Below the pieces are notes generated by a model that was not told where the DNA came from, did no database searches, and saw only the letters and a list, made by a program, of their open reading frames with translations. A stretch of 64,000 nucleotides of DNA from Annona cherimola (lineage: Eukaryota; Streptophyta; Magnoliopsida; Magnoliales; Annonaceae), in NCBI GenBank assembly GCA_030490835.1, contig CM059975.1:56969174-57033173 (forward strand), given 5' to 3'. Below are positions 1 to 9,265 of this stretch, in pieces (position 1 is the first letter of the stretch; each line of letters starts with the position of its first letter). The position numbers and the translations under genes are program-made.

Positions 1-184
1 CTATATACTGGGGATTCTACATGTATAGTACTACTGGTTTCCTCTACCCGAAGTGCGTGTATGATTACGAATTGGTATGATATAAATGAATGCGTAGCTC
101 CAGAATCAAATAAAGCTACTGCAGAATTTCCCAAAATGTAAATCATACCTGTAATCATTTTTTCCTCAATCTCTTGTGACTCCG
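1..184 (-). pseudogene. pro: Retropepsin (aspartic protease) start, element X, partial
   Basis: The minus strand reads in the same frame as gag into the N-terminus of a retroviral-type aspartic protease that matures the gag-pol polyprotein in the cytoplasmic particle. A conserved MITGMIYIL stretch, reading from about 158, leads to the catalytic triplet in DSGATH at about 80-100. The matching region in element Y (23933-24187) has DLGASH. The reading continues off the left edge. It is upstream-blocked by a TGA at 231-233 and a TAG at 837-839, so this copy is unlikely to give a normal gag-pol. Confidence 0.7.
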
Positions 185-230
185 TTCGGGTGAGGGCTTG
201 GACACGCACTGGGTTGGCAACAGTACCGGG

Positions 231-1490
231 TCAATTAGCTATGGCGGGGACTTTTTGTTGGGCCGGCCTCCCTCGAGCTTGTGCTCCTTGTGGCTTATTC
301 GGACAATTGGGCGAAATGTGTCCGACTTGACCACAGTTGAAGCACTTTATTATCTTGGCTTCATCGGTCCCGCAGTCCCGGGCCACATGACCCGCTTGGC
401 CACATTTGTAGCATTTCCCCGTTCCTTGTAAACATTCACCTGAATGGCGTTTGTGGCAAGTTCTGCAAGTCAGGGTGCTCTGTGTCTTGTCGCCGATCTT
501 CTTTCTCTCGGCGATTCCCCTTTTTCCTTTATTAGCCTCACCTTCCTTGGAGGCTGAAAAGAATTGTTTTTGAGCTTGCCTAAGCTCCTGAGTCCTCATA
601 GACTCCATCTCCAATGCCCTAGCCCTCTCAATGCTAGAGGCATAGTCCTTTATTAATAATGGGGCTAACCCCTCTCTTAGCTGGGGTCTCAATCCCCTTT
701 GGAACCTTTGTGCCTTATTCTCCGGCACATTGGCGATCCATGGAACATATCTTACCAAAACATTGAATTTTGTAGCATATTCTGTGATTGTCATCCTGCC
801 TTGGTAAAGCTTTTCGAATTCTATCACCCTCTGGATCTATAGCCCTACAGGGAGATATTTTTTATTGAATTCCTCCAAAAACTCATGCCACGAAACTTGC
901 TCTGGATGTAGCATAGTGACCATCAGCATTTCCCACCATTCATAAGCATCTTTTATCAGTAGGTGGGTAGCGCACAATACTTTCTGCTGATCATTGCATG
1001 GTGATATCCTGAATAATTTCTTAATCTCTGTGATCCACTGTTCGGCAATGAGGGGGTCTGGTTCCCCTGCAAACTTAGGCGGACGCTGGGCAAGAAAGGC
1101 ATTGATAGCCTTTCTGTCGGCCTCAAGGAGACTATCCTCCACTCCCCTTGATGTGCCGGGATTGGCCGAGGGCCTTGGTCTTTCCCCGTCTCCTCCTGAT
1201 GGCGGGGCCTGCTGGTTCCTTATTTCTTGCAATAACCCAGCAGCCTGGGCTGTCCATTGCTGCATAGCATTTTCGATAGCCGCAGCAATTTTTTCTTCTA
1301 TATTGACCTCTGCTTGAGGTCTAGGGCTTTCCTCTCGCCGTGGGCGGGTCCTAGAGGATTGCTCCCCGGATTCAGCCCTATAAGTTCTTTTACTGGCTTC
1401 GCCCCTTGTTTGATCAACCGATTCTTCTATTGGGGCCTTTCCTTTGTTGACTCTCGCTCTAGCTCTGGTGAGCGGCATTTTCAACTTCAT
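231..1490 (-). pseudogene. gag: Gag polyprotein of element X, two in-frame stops
   Basis: This is the structural capsid/nucleocapsid protein of a chromovirus. The start at 1490 begins a basic Arg-rich N-terminus (TRARARVNKGK). A retrotransposon-gag domain follows (PPKFAGEPDP..AEQWITEIKKLF, EWWE, WHEFLEEFNKKYLP), and then two CX2CX4HX4C zinc knuckles, CYKCGQAGHVARDC and CFNCGQVGHISPNC, that bind RNA. The frame is constant, but a TAG at 837-839 interrupts it after LPVGL and a TGA at 231-233 ends it before the protease. The TGA stands where related copies have an Arg codon, which fits C-to-T decay. The PBS lies about 110-200 bp upstream. Confidence 0.85.
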
Positions 1491-1602
1491 GAAACATTTA
1501 TTAGTATAACATCAATATTCATCAATAATAAATAAATCAATCATGATTTCATGTAATCTAGCTTAGTCATTTCTTTCCTTTTCTGCCTATTTACCAATCC
1601 AT

Positions 1603-1614
1603 GCTCTGATACCA
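1603..1614 (-). other. Second copy of the Met-type primer-binding site, element X
   Basis: The minus strand reads TGGTATCAGAGC, complementary to the 3' end of plant initiator tRNA-Met. It lies 84 bp inside the expected site at 1687. The two sites sit in a local direct repeat that includes the flanking CTATTTACCAATCC and ACTTCTGTGGC stretches, so the LTR terminus itself was partly copied. Confidence 0.7.
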
Positions 1615-1686
1615 ACTTCTGTGGCATCAAACTTATCCTTTCAACATCATTTATTTTCTCCTTCTCCCGCCTATTTACCAATCCTT

Positions 1687-1698
1687 GCTCTGATACCA
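1687..1698 (-). other. Primer-binding site (tRNA-iMet type), element X
   Basis: The minus strand TGGTATCAGAGC lies five bases from the LTR end at 1704, the normal position for priming minus-strand DNA synthesis. This copy is adjacent to the LTR and so is the likely functional one. Confidence 0.85.
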
Positions 1699-1703
1699 AC
1701 TTC

Positions 1704-4239
1704 TGTGGCGCCCCGAACCAAGGTGCCTAGAAGCCTTACTCCGGGATCGTTTTGATTGGTAAACGTGACTTAGGATTGTTGCCCTGATCACACAACAGGA
1801 ATTTTTTTTTCATCAATACATGAAAAATTCTCATCATTCATCTAACATGAAATATATTTCACATATCACAGTTATAAACCAAAACTGTTTCATAAAACAA
1901 AAATATTCCTTTCCATCTCAAAATTATCATCATTGTCTTTACATAAAATTTACATATACAATATTTCATCAAAACTACATGTTATTTTACATGCTGCCTT
2001 CATCATCTTTTCATGTCTGTTGTTGAAAAAGCAAGGGTGAGTAATAATACTCAGTAAGCAAGCTATACATAATTTTTCAATCATTTTCATGCATTTCATA
2101 AAATACAAATGCAATGCATACATAGCATTCATGACATTCCTTTGGATGCGACGCTAGCTAGGCGCCCATCCCATACATGCTCCCATTTCAGGGAGGTCGC
2201 CGCCGGCCTGGGCCTATTAAGCGACTTGGCAATAGCGAGGGGGACATCCGGTCCGCTTACTACCTCGACTAAGGCCTATTCCTCGTGCACATGCTCATTC
2301 TCATACACATGCCGGCATGATATTTGCAAATCCTAAACAATTTCATAAAAAGCATTTAATAAATAATTTCACAAAATGAACTTCAGTTTATGTAAAGCAG
2401 TTATAGGTATGGCCAACCTTAAATAAATTTCATAAAGCAACTTGCAAACAATTTCAAGCATTTTGGAAATAATTTGCAAAACATATAACTTGCTTACCTT
2501 TTTAGGAGGTGTCTTCGACCTTCTCTTTTCCTTTTCCTATTCAAGGAGAAATGATATTTTCATTTCTTCTATTCAAGCTGCTTCCCATGCATGCTCTATA
2601 TTATTTGGGCATTATTTCTTTATGTGGATATTTTTATCCATAGGTTCTTCAAAATTTTCATCCTTATAATTAAATATTAATCTCAAATTATCTTCAAAAT
2701 CACGCTGTTAACTGTAGCAGATCACTGTAGCAAATTACTATAGCAGATCACTGTAGCGTATTACTGTTCATCCGAGTTACAGTTCACAGAGACGTGGTTA
2801 CTGTTCATGGGTTCCAAAAATTGATATTTTTTCCAAAAATAAAAAATACCATGACATACCTTATGCCTAGTATATCATAGTAAATTTCATACATTTTGAA
2901 TTTATCATCATTTACTTGGTGAAAAAATCATTTTCTCCATATACTAAAAATCAACATAAATTCACTTAAGCGTAATCCTTAATTATAAAAATCATGAAAT
3001 TAATATATCATCATTCCAACATCATATTTATCATAATCATACATCCCAAATCATCATTTATAAATTTTGGAGCATTATTTTCACATACCATATGCTATCT
3101 TCCCAAATACCCTATCTTCGCTCCAAATTTTTGATGTTTTGGCATAATTCCATTTAAAAATTATATCTATACTTATTTTCTTATGCTTGGGGATTATCTA
3201 AGCATGGTTTTACCTTACTTAACATCAAAAAGAAATTTGGGTAGAAATCACTTACCCGAAGTGGAGATACGCCTCTTTTTCTCACACTTTTTCTCTCCAA
3301 CCTTCTAATCTTCAAGGCTAAAACGTGTGGGGATGGAAAATAAAGTTGATCAAATGATTTTTGAGCTTGGAATGGCTGTGAATTCGTCCAAGGCATGCTC
3401 CCCTATTTATAGTGCTTCAAATTTCATGAATTTGCATTTTACCCCTTCTAGCTCAAGGTGTAAAATTGCAAAATGTTTTTTTTTATAATTTCCAAAGATG
3501 CCTTGAGCCAAGAGCAGCTACCCTAGGCCTGCTCCAGCCCCCCTATAGCAGCCCTAATTTTCTACCTATTTTTTTTATTTTTAAAATTAATTAAATTAAG
3601 CTAAATTAATCATAGCCATTGATCTTTGATTAGGATGAATTTGACCATTGATTTGGGTAAACTTTTCCAGATGCTCCCCCTGCAACATCCCTGCAGCAGC
3701 AGCCATTCGTTTAATTTTTTTATTTTTATTTATTTATTTTATTTAAAAAGTCAAAAGTAGCTTTTATTAAAAAGTTAGCTACTTTTTGATCTTGTTTTGA
3801 CGTGTCATCTTGACCTTTTATTTGTGATTTTCATCACATCTTAATCCATTCATCATGTCCATCATGAATTTTTAACCATCCATAAAAAATTTCATCGAAT
3901 TCCGACGCCCGGATTGCAATTTATGAATTTTTTTTTATTTTTCCACAAAAATCCAAATTTGAATTAAAATATCCAAAAGAATTGCTATTTTGTCTTGTAG
4001 TGATTAAATCTCCATTTTTTCTTTTTGTGATTAAGTTAATCCAAGTGATTAACTCTTAATCACGTGTCTTAGTCCCCAGTTACTATTCACGTCACTATTC
4101 ACGGGTTAAATTCTTAATTGCATTATTTCAATCTCCAATATACATATCCATCAATATAATTCATGAATTTTCATTTATTCATAAAATAATTACAAAATTA
4201 CAAATATCGAAATGACGCGCATACGGTCGGGGTTTCACA
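1704..4239 (-). repeat. 5' LTR of element X
   Basis: This 2,536-bp LTR is bounded by TG/CA (plus strand TGTGGCGCC... to ...GGTTTCACA). The sense strand is minus. It contains a TATA box at 3404-3411, a small run of CTGTAGC/GATCA-type direct repeats at about 2700-2790, and the block CCATTTCAGGGAGG..CGCC at 2182-2206 that is shared with the Y and W LTRs. I see no coding sequence in it. A sequence of the same family in opposite orientation starts at 63338. Confidence 0.8.
3404..3411 (-). promoter_or_regulatory. TATA box, X LTR
   Basis: The minus strand TATAAATA is followed by AGGGG, a classical plant TATA box. Transcription would start about 30 bases lower, near 3375, and run through the rest of the LTR into gag. 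This sets U3 as roughly 3412-4239. Confidence 0.6.
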
Positions 4240-4591
4240 AACAGTTAGAATATCATTGATAATCATTTGATCACATTTGATAAAACAAAAGCATTTAGAA
4301 AACTACTTGCTTACCTTTTTCGCTTTGCTTTAGTCCCCAGTTACTATTCACGTCACTATTCACGGGTTAAATTCTTAATTGCATTATTTCAATCTCCAAT
4401 ATACATATCCATCAATATAATTCATGAATTTTCATTTATTCATAAAATAATTACAAAATTACAAATATCGAAATGACGCGTATACGGTCGAAATGACGCG
4501 CATACGGTCGGGGTTTCACAAACAGTTAGAATATCATTGATAATCATTTGATCACATTTGATAAAACAAAAGCATTTAGAAAACTACTTGC
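4072..4591. repeat. Tandem duplication spanning the X/Y junction
   Basis: A unit of about 260 bp starting AGTCCCCAGTTACTATT at 4072 repeats from 4332. Each copy contains the last about 168 bp of the X LTR and then about 90 bp of Y LTR (AACAGTTAGAATATC...). The second copy has an extra 20-bp internal repeat (CGAAATGACGCG..ACGGT) near 4470-4510. Because the unit crosses the insertion junction, the duplication happened after X inserted. Confidence 0.85.
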
Positions 4592-5339
4592 TTACCTTTT
4601 TCGCTTTGCTTTCCGTATCGCTTATCTCTTTGACTTTGCCTATACATAAACATAGCATTGTATTCATAACAATCCATTTGCTTGCATTCACTTAGTTTTC
4701 CAATCCCATAATCCATATCATACATAATCAACTTGGATTTTCAAGTCGATCATACATACACAACATGTACTTGTGCATCATACCATTCATTCCATATGTC
4801 ATTTTGAACCCATATTTAGGGTAAACACATAACATTCATTCATAATTCAATATATGTGGATTTATATCTCTCATTAACCATTTTTCATCTATTTTCCATT
4901 TTCCTTACGTCAATGCTCATTCTAAGCATATAAGTGACGTTTTAAGCTTCATAAACAAATCTCAACATTTGAGATAACTAAAATCCATTCATACAGCAAC
5001 ATCCTTATGCATTTCATCACATATTCATGTGTATTTTGCATTTTACCAATTCTACATAAGTCATATATGTTGGTCCCGAGTTGATGGCTAAACCCAAGAG
5101 GGGAGGGGTGAATTGGGTTCTTTAAAATTTCTTTGGTAAACTCAAAGATCTTAACCCCTTGAAAAAGTTAATCCCCTTTTTAAGCGAATGGAGACCAAAT
5201 AAAATAAAGCAGTAATAAGTAGAACACAAGATTTATAGTGGTTCGGGCAAACCTTCCCTACTCCACTCTTCCAAGATCACACTCCGTTGTGACTTGGGTT
5301 CCACTATGTATTCCAAGAATACACTTAGAGTCACCACTC

Positions 5340-5525
5340 TCTTCTAGATTCAAAGCTCTAGGGGGCATACACAACTAGAGCCACTTGCTCTCTTCTAGAT
5401 TCAAAGCTCTAGTGGGCATACACAACTAGAGCCACTTGCTCTCTTCTAGATTCAAAGCTCTAGGGGGCATACACAACTAGAGCCACTTGCTCTCTTCTAG
5501 ATTCAAAGCTCTAGGGGGCATATAC
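5340..5525. repeat. 51-bp tandem repeats in the left LTR of A (about 3.6 copies)
   Basis: Units beginning TCTTCTAGATTCAAAGC start at 5340, 5391, 5442 and 5493; the last is partial. The same array at 14414-14549 has one unit fewer. They lie in the transcribed R/U5 part, and the TCTAGATT..AGAGC segments are partly self-complementary. Confidence 0.9.
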
Positions 5526-5865
5526 AATCACTTGCACAAGTAGGTGATGAGTCTCACTCCAATCACACCCTACTTTGCATACACTTGATCTTAGCTACTC
5601 AAGCTAAATCAAGATTTATACAACCAAATAAAGAAATGAATAAAAACTACACTTTACAGATTTGTGTAGGCAGTTTTGAGCTCGAGGAAGAAGTCAAAAA
5701 TAGCTTGAATGATGATTGTTGAAGCAACTTGCAGTTTGAAGCTCTTTCTTCCTTTGAAACACTCAATTATGGAGAAAACGTATTTGAAAGTCTTTCTTGC
5801 ACTTCTTTTCTCTCTTTGATCTTTAGAGTAGTGTCTCTTGTATATTCTCACGTTCATTTGAATGT

Positions 5866-5874
5866 CCTTTTATA
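5866..5874 (-). promoter_or_regulatory. TATA box, left LTR of A
   Basis: The minus strand TATAAAAGG lies about 85 bp downstream of the AAGTCGACTT clusters in the sense direction. The identical motif is found in the other LTR (14889-14897) and in the F and C LTRs, so the arrays are upstream (U3) promoter sequence in all of them. Confidence 0.65.
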
Positions 5875-5958
5875 GATTGAGGAAAATATGAACGTTGTAG
5901 AAGTGGTTGGCGTGCAATAAATGAACTCCAACGTTCAAAAATTTGACCGTTATTTTCC

Positions 5959-6737
5959 AAGTCTGAGATGAAGTCGACTTGGCCTGCGACTTGGTTTCCA
6001 AGTCGCACATGGAGTCGACTTGGCCTGCGACTTGGGTTCTTCAGAAACTCAAGTCTGAGACTTGGGTCGACTTGGCTTTCGGACTTCAACTCAAGTCGAT
6101 CCTGAAGTCGACTTGGGTTGCGACTTGGCTTGGTCTATTGCAGAAACGCCTTGATCTTCTTGAAATGTCTTGAATCTTGCAAACCATTTGAAAGCTTTGA
6201 GTTCTTGCACAATATATGTATGTTCCTTGCTTTGCTTTGGACTCACTTGGTCTTTATGACTTGGATTTTACTCCATTTGGAAGCTAGCTTGAAGATTTGC
6301 TTTGAGCTTGATAGACTTGATTTGAATGTAGAACATGATTCTTAACTTTGAAATTGACTCATTTGTTTTTCATCTTGATTCCTTGGACTTGAGTGATAAA
6401 TCCTCTTGAATATCTTTAAAACTGCATCTTTGAAAGTTTGAACATCTTAAGTCGTGGATGGAGTCGACCTGGCCTGCGACTTCACCCAAGTCGCACCTGG
6501 AGTCGACTTCGTTTGCGACTTCGTTATGTTCGTTTCCACTTTTCAGCTCTGGATACTCCAAGTCGATGCTGGAGTCGACTTCGTCTGCGACTTGACTTTC
6601 CAAGTCGCAAGTGGAGTCGACTTGACCTGCGACTTCACCTGTTGCCTTTTGGGATTCATTCTCAAGTCGATATTTGAGTCGACTTTGGGATCGACTTCAC
6701 CCAAGTCGAAGTCCAAGTCGACTTGGAGATCGACTTG
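5959..6737. repeat. AAGTCGACTT-type motif clusters, left LTR of A
   Basis: Two clusters (5959-6132 and 6450-6737) of the 10-bp palindrome AAGTCGACTT and its one-armed relatives AAGTCGCA/TGCGACTT and AAGTCGAT/ATCGACTT. Typical units are an arm, about four bases, GTCGAC, about five bases, then the inverted arm. The intervening about 320 bp lacks the motif. The right LTR has the same arrangement at 14982-15155 and 15473-15760. Confidence 0.9.
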
Positions 6738-6865
6738 ACCTCTTTGCTTTCCTTAAACATTTGTCAAACATGTTATTACTCTTTATATACTCAAATAAGT
6801 TCTTGTTAATCATCAAAACTCAGGCTTTGGTCAATTTAAATTATTTTGAACATTGTTTCCAACAA

Positions 6866-6879
6866 TCTCCCCCTTTTTG
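6866..6879 (-). other. Polypurine tract, element A
   Basis: The minus strand reads a purine run AAAAAGGGGGAGAT directly against the 3' LTR. It is the expected primer for plus-strand synthesis. The neighbouring 6880-7257 has no coding content and is A/T-rich 3' untranslated sequence of the element. Confidence 0.85.
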
Positions 6880-7257
6880 ATGATTGACAAAACTTCATTT
6901 GAGTTGATACCTTTCAAGCATAAATCATGTTCATATGTCTTTTGAAAAACAGAGCATTTGTCTTATAGGTCAGAGCTTTTTGAATACGTTTCAAGTAAAT
7001 CATGTTGAATACTTTATTAATCATTAAGAGTACTTCGTATTGTAATCATTGATCAAATACATCATTCATTCAAACTCTATATCAAACATATATCAATCAT
7101 AAACCAGTTATCATATCAAATAAACCAAACATCATTTCATATATATGAAGTTTCATTACAGAATATAATGAAGCATAAATGAAACTATCCTAGATACAAA
7201 CTACCCAACCCAAAAAAAAACTCAAATCTAACCTATCTTCCTCCCCCTTTTTGTCAA

Positions 7258-8841
7258 TCATTCAAAAAGTACCAAAGACTTGGTAAATTGAAATTGAGAG
7301 ATGGGATATGGAATAGGTTTGATGGGACAATGATGGGCCGAGGAGTAAACAAGAGAAGCGTGATCGGGAGTTGCCTCTCTATGAACTGAACCCGACTCGT
7401 AGGGATCGAGTTCAGGCATGGGTCTCTTTTTATGATGGCCTGATGCAAGATGATAGCGGATATGTCGCATTTCCCGCTCGATTCTATCTTGTCGGGAATG
7501 CATATCTTCAAGTGCATTAAGAACACCGGTGACAAGACTTGTCATCCGGTTTTCTTGTTGTCCCATTTCAGCCCTCATGGCTATGATTTCATCTTTTAAG
7601 TCCTTTAGGGTGATTTCCTCAGAAGAGGTTGGAGGCACCCGTTCTCTTGCAGCGGATCCTTGTGGGGAGTAGGAGCCGTGGGATTGAGGCGATGGTGGCT
7701 CTTCTGGAGCAGCCGGTGCCTCGGGAGGTTGCTCCCCCTCAGCTTGTGCTTGGTCCTCTTGATGCTCTTCTTCTGAAGCGCCATGCCTTAGTTCAAGCAA
7801 ATTGATCTTCATTCTTTGTATGAGAGCTTTATTTATGGCATTTGTGGATTTGAGCACTTCGAAAGGCTTGCCTTCAATATCCACTTTGAAGAATTCCAAA
7901 ATCTTTGTAATCCATGTGCCATAGGGAAGGACTCCTCGTGGGTTGTCCTTTCTATTTGCCAAGGCTTCTAGAAATAATTTGGGTATGCTCACTTTGACCC
8001 TGTTGGCCACTTTCCATAGTATCCCAGCTTCCTGTGGATTCAATTGATTTCTTCCACCGCCCTTTGGGTAGATGCAGTGGGCAATGAGAAGCCTTAATAC
8101 CCGTAGCCTAGGTGACAAATCCATGTACCGAAGGAATTTGATTCCCGGATGGTACTTGTTGCTCCGGGTGAGCTGATTATACATTTGATCTATAGTGAGA
8201 TCTTCTGGAATAGGCTCATCCTCATACGGGACTCCAAGTATGTGTCCTAAATGACTCATTACTTCAGTTGGTCCTGCAACTATCCCGATTCCAAGATCCA
8301 TTTCGACTCCTTTGACGAATGTTCCAAAGTATTCTTCATCCCAAAGATAATAAAACATTCGAATAAGATCTGGATAGACCCTTTCGTCTTCCTTTAGCAA
8401 ATTGGTCCATCCTTGAAAATTCAATAGATCTTCTATGTCGGATCCATATTCTTTCAAGAAATTGAAATCTATAATCTTGGGTATGAATACCTTCCGTTCG
8501 TAGAACTTTTTGTAGAAACGGCTATGTTGGAGCTCGGTTTTGAAGTAGGTAGTGGGCATCTTCAAAACTTGGGCTTTCCCAGCTGCAGTGCCCCTTCTGC
8601 TTGTCCCGGATTGTGTGCTCTGTGAGGTGGTTTGTTGATTTTCCGACCTGGGTGCTTGATCAGATGATTGAGTGGAGGTTTGGAATCGAACCCGTTTACC
8701 CGTCGAAGTTGATGGTTCCTCTCTGGCTCTTTTTGATGGAGTCCTAGTTCTTCTAGGAACTTCTTTTGGTTGAGATGAAGGTTGTGGTTGTGTGGGAACC
8801 CGTTTGGGATATGGTTTTGATACTGCTTTCTTTGGTGCCAT
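7258..8841 (-). CDS. Extra ORF of copia element A (527 aa, intact; env-like position)
   Basis: This uninterrupted 527-codon frame lies downstream of pol and before the 3' LTR. Residues 1-95 are basic and rich in Pro, Ser, Thr and Gln. Residues about 100-345 form a folded-looking domain (FYERKVFIPKIIDF, LLNFQGWTNLL, VYPDLIRMFYYL, LPYGTWITKILEFF) that resembles, from memory, the family annotated as putative plant transposon protein domain in plant retroelements and genes. Then comes an acidic Pro-rich linker (about 345-400) and a likely coiled coil (about 405-470; LKDLKDEIIAMRAEM..QDRIEREMRHIRYHL). I see no signal peptide and no clear membrane segment, so the name env-like describes position only. 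The function is unknown. It is open although pol is frameshifted. Confidence 0.85.
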   Translation of the reverse strand: MAPKKAVSKPYPKRVPTQPQPSSQPKEVPRRTRTPSKRAREEPSTSTGKRVRFQTSTQSSDQAPRSENQQTTSQSTQSGTSRRGTAAGKAQVLKMPTTYFKTELQHSRFYKKFYERKVFIPKIIDFNFLKEYGSDIEDLLNFQGWTNLLKEDERVYPDLIRMFYYLWDEEYFGTFVKGVEMDLGIGIVAGPTEVMSHLGHILGVPYEDEPIPEDLTIDQMYNQLTRSNKYHPGIKFLRYMDLSPRLRVLRLLIAHCIYPKGGGRNQLNPQEAGILWKVANRVKVSIPKLFLEALANRKDNPRGVLPYGTWITKILEFFKVDIEGKPFEVLKSTNAINKALIQRMKINLLELRHGASEEEHQEDQAQAEGEQPPEAPAAPEEPPSPQSHGSYSPQGSAARERVPPTSSEEITLKDLKDEIIAMRAEMGQQENRMTSLVTGVLNALEDMHSRQDRIEREMRHIRYHLASGHHKKRPMPELDPYESGSVHREATPDHASLVYSSAHHCPIKPIPYPISQFQFTKSLVLFE

Positions 8842-9265
8842 TTGGAGTTTGGATTTTGAGAATGGGATTTGAAAGGAATGGTGAATAAAACTGGAAAGAG
8901 AGAAAGGGATTTGCCGGAAAAGTTTTGCCGGAGATGGAAGAAGAAATTGCCGGAGAAAAGACTGTCGCCGGAGATGGAGAAATAGGGAGAATCGCCGGAG
9001 GAGAAGAGAAAAACAGAGAGGCCGGAAAAAATGAGAAAGAAAGAAGAGAGGAGAGAAGAAAAAGAGAAGGAATTCCCGGAATTCGGACGGTCGCGCGCGC
9101 GGAGTCGACTTGCCCTAGGCGAAGTCGACTTCGGTCCTTCTGGAGTCGACTTCGACCTTAGCGGAGTCGACTTCGCTTTGGGAGGCGGAGTCGACTTGGC
9201 GTCCTTGGAGTCGACTTGACTCATCGACTTGACATTTTCCAATTTAATTTTCTTATTTATTTTTC
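8842..9265 (-). promoter_or_regulatory. Spacer between pol and extra ORF: motif array plus pyrimidine-rich leader
   Basis: On the sense strand, pol ends at 9266. A cluster of GTCGAC palindromes follows (plus-strand starts 9210, 9190, 9166, 9145, 9124 and 9104), with an ATCGAC at 9223. After it comes about 240 bp rich in TCTTC/TTTCTC and CCGGC stretches, up to the ATG at 8841. Element F has the same order at 55618-56156. This looks like a promoter or leader for the extra ORF, separate from the LTR promoter. That is inference; I see no convincing TATA box. Confidence 0.5.

Larger units (their letters stand above)
1..4239 (-). mobile_element. Element X: Ty3/gypsy chromovirus, 5' part only
   Basis: This is the 5' end of a minus-strand gypsy element: 5' LTR, primer-binding site, gag with two zinc knuckles and the start of the protease. 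The rest of pol and the 3' LTR lie beyond position 1. It sits inside the left LTR of element Y. The sequence just right of its end (AACAG, 4240-4244) matches the uninterrupted counterpart AATAG at 60014-60018, and alignment to Y resumes there. Gag is close in sequence to that of Y (for example the TEYATKFN and ENKAQRFQ stretches), so X and Y belong to related families with different LTRs. Confidence 0.8.
5068..6864 (-). repeat. 3' LTR of element A
   Basis: This 1,797-bp LTR (TGTTGG...CCAACA) reads sense on the minus strand. From its sense start it holds two clusters of AAGTCGACTT-type motifs (6450-6737 and 5959-6132), a TATA box at 5866-5874, then a transcribed part with 3.6 copies of a 51-bp tandem repeat at 5340-5525. 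It is 51 bp longer than its partner, exactly one repeat unit. Confidence 0.93.

Noticed and set aside
994..1535. Plus-strand frames over the X gag
   Set aside because: They are antisense shadows of gag, which has zinc knuckles and a proper start on the minus strand.
1603..1614. tRNA-like matches at the primer sites
   Set aside because: Only the 12-base complement of a tRNA 3' end is present, with no tRNA body. These are primer-binding sites.
6438..6738. Short frames (and their twins near 15461-15761, 49001-49670, 56396-57065) with SRLRLRL or KSTP patterns
   Set aside because: They are translations of the AAGTCGACTT clusters inside LTRs, present in all six frames, with no gene context.
7258..8841. 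Calling the extra ORF a true envelope gene
   Set aside because: I see no signal peptide, no transmembrane segment and no fusion or glycosylation pattern. Only its position resembles env.
8562..9242. Open frame rich in KSTP repeats overlapping the extra ORF start
   Set aside because: The repeats are the GTCGAC array read in another frame. The true ORF starts at 8841 in a different frame with domain similarity, and no equivalent protein is seen in F.
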